A stretch of 11,555 bases of DNA from Pseudomonadota bacterium (GCA_021783855.1 JAJXTL010000089.1:1-11555), one strand, 5' to 3'; shown: positions 1 through 6,913, counted from the first letter of the stretch. Notes: a model not told the origin generated them from the sequence alone. Program-made: numbers and translations.

Positions 1-100
1 ACGCAAGTCACTCGGTTTCAAATGTCCGGTAGAACTGTTCATGCCAGACGCTTTTGACTTTAAGCTACATCACGCAGCACTTTTTGCACTTGGTGCTTGA
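1..100 (+). CDS. IS30-type transposase, C-terminal end only (cut by window edge)
   Basis: Reading from base 2, 32 codons run to a TGA at 98-100. The peptide begins RKSLGFKCPVELFMPDAFDF and ends in ALGA. The pattern R-K-x-L-G-F-K-x-P-x-E-L-F, followed by a short tail ending ALG(A/T/P), is typical of the end of IS30-family DDE transposases, where it follows the last catalytic Glu. The catalytic core would lie to the left, outside the window. IS30-type terminal inverted repeats usually overlap or closely follow the transposase stop, so the right end of the element probably falls within about 20 bases after base 100. I cannot confirm this without the left end. The call rests on motif recall over a short peptide. 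Confidence 0.6.
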   Translation, partial: RKSLGFKCPVELFMPDAFDFKLHHAALFALGA

Positions 101-214
101 AACCGCCAGGCAAGATTTTGATTTATTCTGTAATTTTAGTATTTTTCGTGGATGAAAAGCCTTTTTAATGATTAAAGGCCCCGCGTAACGGACAAAATAG
201 ATTATTTAGATTTA
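101..214. other. AT-rich spacer between transposase end and kinase gene 3' end
   Basis: This 114-base stretch is clearly more AT-rich than the coding DNA beside it. It separates the plus-strand transposase end from the convergent 3' end of the minus-strand kinase gene. No ORF is supported. It holds the putative terminator annotated at 155-180 and possibly the end of the insertion sequence. Confidence 0.5.
155..180 (-). terminator. Possible rho-independent terminator of the 570-aa kinase gene
   Basis: GCCTTT (159-164) pairs with AAAGGC (174-179). A further AAT/ATT pairing lies inside, across a two-base bulge. Read on the minus strand, the stem is followed by TTTT (complement of 155-158). It lies about 35 bases downstream of the stop of the minus-strand kinase gene, in the right direction. 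The stem is only moderately GC-rich and the T run is short, so this is plausible rather than certain. Confidence 0.4.
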
Positions 215-1924
215 TCACATCGTCCCTATGGGTAGGCAAACTGCCAGCTCATCTTCATCCAGCGGCCGGGCGGTTGCCAGCTGGTGTTCGAGGACGCGCA
301 AATCCGCCTCGGAGGCGTCCGTTCCTTGTTCTGAACGCCGCCTGACACGCTCGCGCAGGACATCAGGATCGGCTTGTATGTCCAGTATCCTGAAGTCCGC
401 ACCAAAACGTTGCGCAAGATTGCGGAACAGATCGCGCTGATCGCGTTCGAGAAACGCGGCATCGACAATCACCGGCCAGCCGGCCCCAAGCAATCCTTCG
501 GCCAGATGCGCCAGATGTTGATAGGTGCGGAGACTGGCCTGCTGCGTATACAGTCCTGCACCAATATCGCCAACGCTTTTGTCCAGCGCGGCCAGGCCTG
601 CCAGACGCTTGCGCTCGACATCGGAGCGAAGACGTATCAAGCCGTTTTTTTCCAACAAGGTTTGGGTAAGCGTGGTCTTGCCGGAACCCGACAGGCCGTG
701 AGTGATCGTCAACGACGGGAAAGTGGAGAGTGGTAAGTGGCAAGTGGAAAATGCAAGTTGTTCGGCCAGTTGCAGGCAGCCTGCTACCTCGGTGCTGCTG
801 GCAATATTGCCTTGTTCGGCGCGCAATGCCGCTACTTTGGCTCTCACCATCGCGCGATAAACCGCGTAATAGCGCAGCAGCGCGATGCCCTGATAGTCTC
901 CTGTGGATTCCAGCCAGGCATTGAGGAAGCGCGATGCCAGACCTTGATATTTCCGATGCAACAAATCCATGTAACAGAAGGCTACTTCCGAGATGATATC
1001 TGTCCAGCGCAGCGCCGGGCTGAATTCGAGGCAGTCGAATATCACCAGATGCCCGTCCACCCAGGCCAGATTGGCCAGATGCAGGTCGCCGTGGCATTCC
1101 CGCACCCAACCATCCTGCTTGCGTACACGCATCAGCGGCGCAAGACGCGCATGTTCGGTTTCGCACCAGGACTGCAAGACCTCTAACTTGAAACCCGCGC
1201 AAGCGCTCGATTGTTCCCTCTCCTTCCGGGAGAGGGTTTGGGTGAGGGAAACGGGCATGGCAGTTTCATTATTCGGGGTAGCTGCTGCCATGCCCGTTAG
1301 ACGCGCCAATTCTGTCGTATCCTTCAGGCGCGTTGCCAAAACTTTAAAATTTTCCACAACCGGCTTTGCAACCACATCCGGCGCTCCCCACGGACTGTCG
1401 GTTGATGCAATCTCGCATTCGAACAGATGAAAATGTGCCAGACGGGATGCCAGTACATCGATCTGTTGATTGCCCAGCTCGCCCCGCGCGGCCAGTTTAT
1501 CCAGCGTTGCATCCAAGGGAAACTGGCGCATTTTTACAGCATATTCCAGGATTTCGCCAACTTCGCGCAGCGAGGTTGTCTCCCTCTCTCCTTGCTCTCT
1601 CCCGCTTGCGGGAGAGAGGGAATGCCTGATGCGCGGCGCTTCAAAGGTACCTGTGATCGCCACCACGTCCAGATAATAATCTGCCGCCAGCCGCCGGTTG
1701 AGACGCAGCTCCTCCAGACAATCCAGCTGCCGTAATTCAAGCGTAGTGAAATCCAGAAAACCCGGATTGACCGGCTTCTTGATCTTGTAGGCATAAGCAC
1801 CTGTCAGCACCACCCAGGAAATATGCGTCTCAACCAGTTGCAACGCTTCCACATGATGGTCATAACAGGCCGGATCGGTCAGCAGCGCACGGATCAGCGG
1901 CGGCAAAGATGTACCGTTCATCAT
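215..1924 (-). CDS. Two-domain protein: aminoglycoside phosphotransferase-like domain plus P-loop (AAA/zeta-type) kinase
   Basis: The protein is about 569 residues (numbering below counts the upstream TTG as 1). Residues 30-370 resemble the APH/choline kinase fold of COG2187: the phosphotransfer loop HGDLHLANL is at 279-287 and the metal-binding region IFDCLEF at 296-302. Residues 405-570 form a P-loop kinase like COG0645: Walker A GLSGSGKTT is at 411-419, LRSDVERK at 433-440 and VIVDAAFL at 486-493. This fusion is known in many proteobacteria; its substrate is not established. The protein looks about 50 residues longer than I would expect. The excess is explained by in-frame repeat sequences: residues about 103-120 and 211-240 are encoded by REP palindromes and an inverted repeat, and the interdomain linker (about 390-402) by a 7-bp tandem repeat. 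ATGs at 1924 and 1921 and a TTG at 1927 compete as starts; the only purine-rich stretch, GAGG, is about 12 bases upstream of the first ATG. The gene is monocistronic and convergent with the transposase end. Confidence 0.88.
   Translation of the reverse strand: MMNGTSLPPLIRALLTDPACYDHHVEALQLVETHISWVVLTGAYAYKIKKPVNPGFLDFTTLELRQLDCLEELRLNRRLAADYYLDVVAITGTFEAPRIRHSLSPASGREQGERETTSLREVGEILEYAVKMRQFPLDATLDKLAARGELGNQQIDVLASRLAHFHLFECEIASTDSPWGAPDVVAKPVVENFKVLATRLKDTTELARLTGMAAATPNNETAMPVSLTQTLSRKEREQSSACAGFKLEVLQSWCETEHARLAPLMRVRKQDGWVRECHGDLHLANLAWVDGHLVIFDCLEFSPALRWTDIISEVAFCYMDLLHRKYQGLASRFLNAWLESTGDYQGIALLRYYAVYRAMVRAKVAALRAEQGNIASSTEVAGCLQLAEQLAFSTCHLPLSTFPSLTITHGLSGSGKTTLTQTLLEKNGLIRLRSDVERKRLAGLAALDKSVGDIGAGLYTQQASLRTYQHLAHLAEGLLGAGWPVIVDAAFLERDQRDLFRNLAQRFGADFRILDIQADPDVLRERVRRRSEQGTDASEADLRVLEHQLATARPLDEDELAVCLPIGTM
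719..753 (-). repeat. Five degenerate 7-bp tandem units inside the kinase gene
   Basis: On the plus strand the units read GAAAGTG, GAGAGTG, GTAAGTG, GCAAGTG and GAAAATG, in perfect 7-base register. They encode the linker between the phosphotransferase and P-loop domains (residues about 390-402). The unit length is not a multiple of three, so gain or loss of one unit would shift the frame before the P-loop domain. The units are already diverged, which should reduce slippage. Confidence 0.75.
1216..1248. repeat. REP-type palindrome inside kinase gene (copy A)
   Basis: CCCTCTCC (1216-1223) pairs with GGAGAGGG (1229-1236) across a 5-base loop, followed by TTTGGGTGAGGG. This is the form of a REP-like palindrome widely scattered in proteobacterial genomes. 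Here it is translated on the minus strand as SLTQTLSRKEREQ, a peptide typical of translated REP sequence. Confidence 0.75.
1250..1298. repeat. Perfect 14-bp inverted repeat inside kinase gene
   Basis: AACGGGCATGGCAG (1250-1263) is the exact reverse complement of CTGCCATGCCCGTT (1285-1298), with a 21-base spacer. It directly abuts REP copy A. On the minus strand it encodes residues about 211-226, where the two arms read GMAA and AMPV. The composite 1216-1298 looks like one inserted block that kept the frame open. Confidence 0.8.
1582..1620. repeat. REP-type palindrome inside kinase gene (copy B)
   Basis: CTCTCTCCCGC (1595-1605) and GCGGGAGAGAG (1608-1618) form a perfect 11-bp stem around TT, preceded by CCCTCTCTCC. 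It is translated on the minus strand as SLSPASGREQGERE (residues about 103-116), between the strand ITGTFEAPRI and the conserved-looking GEILEYAVKMRQFP. The inner core CCCGCTTGCGGG also occurs in the hairpin at 2086-2099 (as GCCCGCTTGCGGGC). Confidence 0.78.
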
Positions 1925-1960
1925 CAAGGAAGAATACCTCGCTCCAATTGACTACAAACA

Positions 1961-2100
1961 ACGTCATTCCCGCGTAGGCGGGAACCCAGTTACACAAGGC
2001 GCTGGTTCCCCGCTTTTGCGGGGAAGACGAATAAATCAGCGGTTCCTTAGCTGGATTCCCGCCTTCGCGGGATAACCAGCGATTTGCCCGCTTGCGGGCT
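1961..2100. repeat. Cluster of four REP-like hairpins
   Basis: Four GC-rich palindromes lie in series: TTCCCGC-GTAG-GCGGGAA (1967-1984), TTCCCCGC-TTTT-GCGGGGAA (2006-2025), TCCCGC-CTTC-GCGGGA (2057-2072) and GCCCGC-TT-GCGGGC (2086-2099). All share a CCCGC/GCGGG core. The first, with GTCATTCCCGC on its left, matches the common proteobacterial intergenic REP style. As read from rsmI (minus strand) they lie beyond the MITE, between two genes of the same orientation, and may stabilise rsmI mRNA ends or insulate transcription. Confidence 0.8.
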
Positions 2101-2176
2101 TAGTCGAATGGCTAGTTGACCTACCAATGACAAGCTAATAAATCATTTTTTAATGAGAACCAAAAACAGGACCTAG

Positions 2177-2296
2177 CAGCCTGTCGGACTTCAATTTTAT
2201 TCTATGCAACCTATTGATTTTTAACAATTAAATATTTTCTTAATTTATACGCACATTAATGGAATCAATGAGTTACAAGACAAGTCCGACAGGCTC
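2177..2296. mobile_element. MITE-like element, copy 1 (120 bp)
   Basis: The left end CAGCCTGTCGGACTT (2177-2191) and right end AAGTCCGACAGGCTC (2282-2296) are inverted repeats matching at 14 of 15 positions. CTAG flanks both sides (2173-2176 and 2297-2300), consistent with a 4-bp target duplication. The interior is AT-rich and has no ORF; ATTGATT/AATCAAT forms a second inner inverted pair. A second copy lies at 9104-9224 and differs at only four places. The CTAG flank fits the YTAR target preference known for the IS5 group of insertion sequences, so an IS5-type parent is a reasonable inference. It ends 10 bases from the rsmI stop codon. Confidence 0.85.
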
Positions 2297-2306
2297 CTAG
2301 CGCAGT

Positions 2307-3173
2307 TTAGCTCTCTGCAGCCTTGAGTGACAGCGCAAGTTGATACAGCTCACTGCGATTGGCGCCGGTGATTTTTGTTGCGAGCTGCACGGCCTGCTTG
2401 AGCGGCAATTCGGCCAGCAGCAGCGTCAATGTCGCCAGCGTCTCGGCGGACAACCCTGCTTCAGGCACCGCGCCCGAGACCAATACGACGAATTCGCCGC
2501 GCTGTTGGTTGGCGTCCGACAGCAGCCACGCTTCGGCGTCAGATAACTTGCAGGCATGTATCGTCTCGAACAGCTTGGTCACTTCACGCGCCAGCACGAT
2601 TTTTCGCTCTCCGCCCAGCATGGCGCACAAATCGGCGACGCATTCGACGATGCGGTGTGGCGCTTCATAGAACACCAGCGTATAGGGATGGAGGGCCAGT
2701 TGTTGCAAAGCAGTGCGGCGTGCAGCGGACTTGTTGGGCAAAAAACCGTAAAACAGGAAATGCGGCGCGGGCAGGCCGGAAGCCGACAATGCCGCCACCG
2801 CCGCACTCGCGCCCGGGATCGGAATCACCCGCAGTCCTGCTGCCAGCACCGCCTGCACCAGCAATGCGCCTGGGTCGCTCACGGCAGGTGTGCCCGCGTC
2901 GCTGACGAAGGCAACGCTCTGTCCCGATTGCAGCATGGCGACCAGCTTTTCCGCCGCACCGCGTTCGTTATGCTGGTGCACTGCGATCAGCTGTCTGGCA
3001 TGGATGCCGTGATGCTTCAATAAATGTGAAGTGTTGCGCGTGTCTTCCGCAGCAACCACGTCCGCCCCCGCCAGTACATCAAGTGCGCGAAGGGTAATGT
3101 CGCGCAAATTTCCTATCGGTGTGGCAACTACATATAATGCGGGTTCCAACTTTTGCGGATGTTCAATATGCAA
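2307..3173 (-). CDS. rsmI: 16S rRNA (cytidine-1402-2'-O)-methyltransferase
   Basis: RsmI uses S-adenosylmethionine to methylate the 2'-O of C1402 in the ribosomal decoding centre. The 288-residue protein has the family landmarks of tetrapyrrole-methylase-fold enzymes: ATPIGNLRDIT (17-27), AAEDTRNTSHLL (41-52), the glycine loop SDAGTPAVSDPG (91-102), IPIPGASA (117-124) and FYEAPHRI (168-175). Length is normal. The start is TTG at 3173: no ATG is available near the N-terminus, and a strong Shine-Dalgarno GAGGAG (complement of 3180-3185) lies six bases upstream. The start overlaps the divergent lpoA start, so each gene's ribosome binding site or promoter lies inside or against the other. A possible minus-strand -10 (TATAGT) is at 3206-3211, within lpoA codons. 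Confidence 0.95.
   Translation of the reverse strand: MHIEHPQKLEPALYVVATPIGNLRDITLRALDVLAGADVVAAEDTRNTSHLLKHHGIHARQLIAVHQHNERGAAEKLVAMLQSGQSVAFVSDAGTPAVSDPGALLVQAVLAAGLRVIPIPGASAAVAALSASGLPAPHFLFYGFLPNKSAARRTALQQLALHPYTLVFYEAPHRIVECVADLCAMLGGERKIVLAREVTKLFETIHACKLSDAEAWLLSDANQQRGEFVVLVSGAVPEAGLSAETLATLTLLLAELPLKQAVQLATKITGANRSELYQLALSLKAAES
3133..3138 (+). promoter_or_regulatory. Candidate -10 box for the lpoA operon
   Basis: A perfect TATAAT lies inside the first codons of rsmI (opposite strand), about 30 bases before the lpoA ATG at 3168. The expected -35 position carries only a weak match (TTCCTA at 3110-3115, 17-base spacer). Position and perfect hexamer make it the best candidate for the operon promoter. 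Confidence 0.45.
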
Positions 3174-4409
3174 CGTGTACTCCTCATACTTTCGACTTTA
3201 TTCGCACTATACGCCTGTACCCCTGCGACGGTACAAGGCCCTGACGCAGTACCCGCAGCCATGCCCCGCGCCGAGTTTAAACGCGCAACACCCGCGGCAA
3301 CCTTTGCCATAAAACCGGCGCCAACTATCAGCGAGTCAGAACTACCCGGGCCGCTGGCACAAAGGCCCGATATGCACATCGCGCTCATGTTGCCTCTGGA
3401 ATCAGCCAGCTTCGGGGCGGCTGCCCGCGCAGTTCAGCAGGGCTTTATGGCCGCGGCCGGTCTCGATCCTCAGGCACTGCCGGTTCGAGTATATGGCAAT
3501 CCGGATGAAAACAGCAGCATTGCTGCCGTTTATCGTCAAGCCATCGCGGACGGTGCGAGCGCAGTGGTTGGACCGCTGACCCGCAACGGTGTCGCCGCGC
3601 TGGCCGCTGTCAACAACTTCCCTGTGCCTACACTGAGCCTGAACATGGCGGAATCTGTCCCTGCGCACAATCTGTATTTCTTCGGCATGGCCATTGAGGC
3701 AGAAGCAAAGCAGGTAGCGCGGCTGGCCGGAAAGCAGGGTTTTAAACAGGCCATCGTAATTTCAGCCGACGAACTGCTTGCGCGCCGCTTGCAATATGCG
3801 TTCGAGGAACAATGGACCGCCTCGGGCGGCACCGTATTGCGGGAAATCGACTTTAACGGCGACACTTCATTATTCGCGGATATGGCTGCCACGCCCGATA
3901 CCATGGTTTTTTTCGCGACCGGCGCCGAAAAATCCCGGCTGATACACCCGTTCCTTCCCGCAAATATGGCGACTTACGCCACCTCGCAGATATTCTCCGG
4001 AAATGCCGATACGCTTGTCAATTTCGACCTGGAAGGCGTACGTTTCGTCGACATGCCCTGGATGATGCAGACGCCTGCCGTGCCGGCTTACCCGCGAGCC
4101 AATCCGGCACTGCCGACCGACCAGGAGCGGCTCTATGCGCTGGGCATAGACGCATACCGGCTGGTTCAGGTTTTACTTGGCAGACAAACGACGCTGCCGC
4201 TGGATGGCGTAACCGGACGCGTCAGTCTCAAAGGGCATACCTTCGAACGCGAAGCCCTGCCTGCGTTGTTTGTGCAGGGCCACGCGCAATCGGCTGATGC
4301 GCCCATCGTCCCCGCCGTTCAGATGTTTCCCGATCAGTTCAAGAACGCCTCCGCCGTGGAAGCGGCTTCTGCCGTCGGAGCTGCATCAGCAGTCGTACCC
4401 AAGCCTTGA
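3168..4409 (+). CDS. lpoA: Penicillin-binding protein activator LpoA-like lipoprotein
   Basis: In E. coli LpoA is an outer-membrane lipoprotein that activates the peptidoglycan synthase PBP1A from outside. This protein has a lipoprotein signal peptide of 16 residues ending in the lipobox LYA-C (Cys17). A proline/alanine-rich stretch follows to about residue 68, then a periplasmic-binding-protein type 1 fold starting at IALMLPLES (71-79), with GASAVVGPLTRNGVAAL at 129-145. At 413 residues it is much shorter than E. coli LpoA (about 678). The shorter form lacks the N-terminal TPR-like domain, as I recall is usual in betaproteobacteria. The C-terminus ends in a sixfold-codon repeat (ASAVEA, ASAVGA, ASAV). 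The ATG at 3168 is chosen for its compact signal peptide; ATG 3159 and TTG 3153 are alternatives. The stop overlaps the yraN start. Confidence 0.88.
   Translation: MQRVLLILSTLFALYACTPATVQGPDAVPAAMPRAEFKRATPAATFAIKPAPTISESELPGPLAQRPDMHIALMLPLESASFGAAARAVQQGFMAAAGLDPQALPVRVYGNPDENSSIAAVYRQAIADGASAVVGPLTRNGVAALAAVNNFPVPTLSLNMAESVPAHNLYFFGMAIEAEAKQVARLAGKQGFKQAIVISADELLARRLQYAFEEQWTASGGTVLREIDFNGDTSLFADMAATPDTMVFFATGAEKSRLIHPFLPANMATYATSQIFSGNADTLVNFDLEGVRFVDMPWMMQTPAVPAYPRANPALPTDQERLYALGIDAYRLVQVLLGRQTTLPLDGVTGRVSLKGHTFEREALPALFVQGHAQSADAPIVPAVQMFPDQFKNASAVEAASAVGAASAVVPKP
3180..3185 (-). promoter_or_regulatory. Ribosome binding site fixing the TTG start of rsmI
   Basis: On the minus strand the bases read GAGGAG, then six bases, then TTG. 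This perfect Shine-Dalgarno sequence supports the non-ATG start of rsmI and lies within the signal-peptide codons of lpoA. Confidence 0.75.
4347..4394 (+). repeat. In-gene tandem repeat at lpoA C-terminus
   Basis: Two and two-thirds units of six codons encode ASAVEA, ASAVGA and ASAV. Codon choice differs between units (GCC-TCC-GCC-GTG, GCT-TCT-GCC-GTC, GCA-TCA-GCA-GTC), so the repeat is old or kept at the protein level. It forms a flexible tail just before the stop. Confidence 0.6.
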
Positions 4410-4744
4410 ACGGGGAACAGGCCGAGCGCTGGGCTGAGGAATATTTGCAGCGACAAGGTTTGCAGCTGGTGGCGCGCAATTTTCGCAGCCGTTTTGGCGA
4501 AATCGATCTGATCATGCGTGAAGATGATGCGCTGGTTTTCGTCGAAGTCAGGCAGCGCAGCCACAAGGATTTCGGCGGTGCAGCAGTCAGCGTGGATATT
4601 CATAAGCAGAAACGCCTGATCTGCGCAGCGCAATATTATCTCGCCAAGCTGGATCGCGTCCCGCCTTGCCGCTTCGACGTGGTGCTGATGGACGATTCGG
4701 AAGGACTTAACGCGCAATGGCTCAAAAATGCGTTCGAGGCCTGA
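4406..4744 (+). CDS. yraN: YraN family (UPF0102) nuclease-fold protein
   Basis: The 112-residue protein matches the UPF0102/YraN family throughout: AERWAEEYLQRQGL at the N-terminus, then FGEIDLIMRED (30-40) and VFVEVRQRS (44-52), then CRFDVV (88-93) and a C-terminal WLKNAF. The GEID...EVR spacing is that of Holliday-junction-resolvase-like/PD-(D/E)XK folds, but its cellular role is not settled. The start is TTG at 4406, overlapping the lpoA stop in the sequence TTGA, which points to translational coupling. No ATG is available before the conserved N-terminal helix. The position between lpoA and a SIS-domain gene is the same as in E. coli. Confidence 0.9.
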   Translation: MNGEQAERWAEEYLQRQGLQLVARNFRSRFGEIDLIMREDDALVFVEVRQRSHKDFGGAAVSVDIHKQKRLICAAQYYLAKLDRVPPCRFDVVLMDDSEGLNAQWLKNAFEA

Positions 4745-4796
4745 TTCGGTTAATATTCGTTCTCACTACATCGGCAGAAACTGTGAGCATCCTGGT

Positions 4797-5502
<706 letters not shown>

Positions 5503-5503
<1 letters not shown>

Positions 5504-6066
5504 TGATGCGCATGATATTGTTTATAATGCTTCTTTCAGCATCCTTGCAGGGCTGTTTCCCTGTAGTCGCAGCGGGCGCCGGAGCCGGCGTGCTGATGGC
5601 GCAGGACAGACGCACCAGCGGCGCCTATGTCGAGGATGAAGCCATTGAGGCCAAGGCGTTCGACCGTATCGGCAAACAATTCAAGGACACCGTGCATGTC
5701 AATGTCACCAGCTATAACCGTGTGGTTTTGATCAGCGGCGAGGTGCCCAGCGACGATGTCAAGGCTCAGGTTGAACGCACCGTCGCCAATATTCAGAATG
5801 TAGTAAAAATACACAATGAGCTGGCCGTTACAGGCTTGAGCTCGTTGACATCGCGCAGCAACGATTCCCTGATCACATCGAACGTCAAGCTGCGCTTCGT
5901 CGGCGACAAACGTTTCAGCGCCAACAGCATCAAGGTCGTCACGGAGCGCAACACCGTATATTTGATGGGCATCGTCAACCACAAAGAGGCCCAGGCTGCA
6001 GCCGAAGTGGCCAGCGGCTCCAGCGGCGTGTCCAACGTCGTCACCCTGTTTGAGTATGTAGACTAA
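5503..6066 (+). CDS. dolP: Outer-membrane BON-domain lipoprotein, DolP/YraP-like
   Basis: DolP is an outer-membrane lipoprotein with two BON domains that supports outer-membrane integrity and the BAM machinery in E. coli. This 187-residue protein has a signal peptide ending in the lipobox LQG-C (Cys18). A first BON domain follows at about 48-110 (DTVHVNVTSYNRVVLISGEV) and a second at about 125-187, with KVVTERNTVYLMGIV and a family-typical end VSNVVTLFEYV. Length is normal for the family. GGGGGAG at 5494-5500 serves as ribosome binding site. ATG 5503 overlaps the preceding TAA, while ATG 5506 has better spacing. Its place after the SIS-domain gene is conserved with E. coli. Confidence 0.92.
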
Positions 6067-6067
6067 C

Positions 6068-6547
6068 ATGCCGGTAGCTTTTGAAACCAAGCTGTGCCGG
6101 CCTGAGCAGATCGCGCAGCGGGTCGCCGCGTTGCCGCGCCCGCTGGTATTTACCAATGGGTGTTTTGATGTGCTGCATCGCGGACATGTTACCTATCTCG
6201 CGCAGGCGCGCGCGCTGGGCGCTTCGCTGGTGGTGGGCGTGAACAGCGATGCGTCGGTAAAACGGCAAGGCAAGGGGGGTGATCGCCCGATCAACACGGA
6301 ACAGGATCGCATGGCGATACTCGCAGCGCTTGAATCGGTCAGTCTGGTTGTTCTTTTCGATGAAGACACCCCGCTCAACCTGATACTCGCCTGCCGCCCC
6401 GATGTGCTCGTGAAGGGCGGCGACTGGACACCGCAAAACATCGTCGGCAGCACGGAGGTACAGGCTTGGGGCGGCACGGTACACAGCATCCCGTTTTTGC
6501 ACCAGCGCTCTACAACTTCTTTATTGAACAAAATCAGATCATTATGA
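6068..6547 (+). CDS. rfaE2: D-glycero-beta-D-manno-heptose 1-phosphate adenylyltransferase
   Basis: This enzyme transfers AMP from ATP to heptose 1-phosphate, giving ADP-heptose for the LPS inner core. The 159-residue protein corresponds to the C-terminal domain of E. coli HldE, here as a separate gene. The nucleotidyltransferase signature is complete: TNGCFDVLHRGHV (29-41) with HRGH at 37-40, then VVGVNSDASV (55-64), GDRPINTEQDRM (71-82), VLVKGGDW (113-120) and the ATP-contacting STT (148-150). The separate kinase domain (RfaE1) is not in this window. The gene begins one base after the dolP stop and overlaps the next gene by ATGA, so it is translated as part of the operon. Confidence 0.95.
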   Translation: MPVAFETKLCRPEQIAQRVAALPRPLVFTNGCFDVLHRGHVTYLAQARALGASLVVGVNSDASVKRQGKGGDRPINTEQDRMAILAALESVSLVVLFDEDTPLNLILACRPDVLVKGGDWTPQNIVGSTEVQAWGGTVHSIPFLHQRSTTSLLNKIRSL

Positions 6548-6891
6548 ACCCTACCGAAATCATCCTGCACCAGAAATCCAGAACGCTCGAAATCGCCTTC
6601 GACGATGACACGCGCTACCAGTGGCCTTTCGAGTTCCTTCGCGTGTTCTCGCCGTCTGCAGAAGTACGCGGGCATGGCCCCGGACAGGAAGTGCTGCAAA
6701 CCGGCAAGCGCAACGTCCTGCTCACCGGTGTCGAACCGGTGGGGACTTATGCGATCAAGCTGATATTCGACGACGGGCACGATACCGGACTCTATACATG
6801 GCAATATCTGCAAGAACTGGGCAAATACCAGGACGGCATGTGGCATGATTATCTGACCCGGCTGGAAGCCGCAGGCAAGAGTCGCGACTAA
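6544..6891 (+). CDS. DUF971 (gamma-butyrobetaine hydroxylase-like N-terminal domain) protein
   Basis: The 115-residue protein is a stand-alone DUF971 domain, the fold also found at the N-terminus of gamma-butyrobetaine hydroxylases. Recognisable features are LEIAFDDDTRYQWPFEFLRVFSPSAEV near the N-terminus, GPGQEVLQTGKRNV, and the C-terminal IFDDGHDTGLYTWQYL. Its function is unknown; it is often found next to ubiE in betaproteobacteria. The start at ATG 6544 overlaps the rfaE2 stop (ATGA). An in-frame extension upstream to 6466 would lie inside rfaE2 and is not supported. It is the last gene of the tightly packed run. Confidence 0.9.
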   Translation: MNPTEIILHQKSRTLEIAFDDDTRYQWPFEFLRVFSPSAEVRGHGPGQEVLQTGKRNVLLTGVEPVGTYAIKLIFDDGHDTGLYTWQYLQELGKYQDGMWHDYLTRLEAAGKSRD

Positions 6892-6913
6892 CGATCATGG
6901 CAAGTGGCTATCC

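Larger units (their letters stand above)
1925..2306. other. 382-base gene-free interval filled with repeats
   Basis: No coding region is supported here. It holds the upstream region of the minus-strand kinase gene, the hairpin cluster at 1961-2100, a short AT-rich stretch (about 2130-2176) and MITE copy 1. I see no convincing promoter hexamers for the kinase gene. The start-proximal bases (1925-1960) contain only a distant GAGG as a possible ribosome binding site. Confidence 0.7.

Noticed and set aside
363..1202. Long minus-strand frame of 279 codons inside the kinase gene
   Set aside because: It overlaps the recognised kinase in another frame, has no family resemblance and no ribosome binding site; it is a GC-driven shadow frame.
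1961..2100. Regular hairpins considered as a CRISPR array
   Set aside because: The palindromes differ from one another, spacing is uneven, and there are no direct repeats separated by unique spacers.
3010..3060. Search for tRNA or other structured RNA genes across the window, prompted by GC-rich stretches here and elsewhere
   Set aside because: No cloverleaf-like pairing or CCA-type 3' end was found; the stretches are codons of recognised genes.
5536..6156. Minus-strand frame of 206 codons opposite dolP
   Set aside because: dolP on the plus strand is recognised over its whole length; the opposite frame shows no domain and lacks a start signal.
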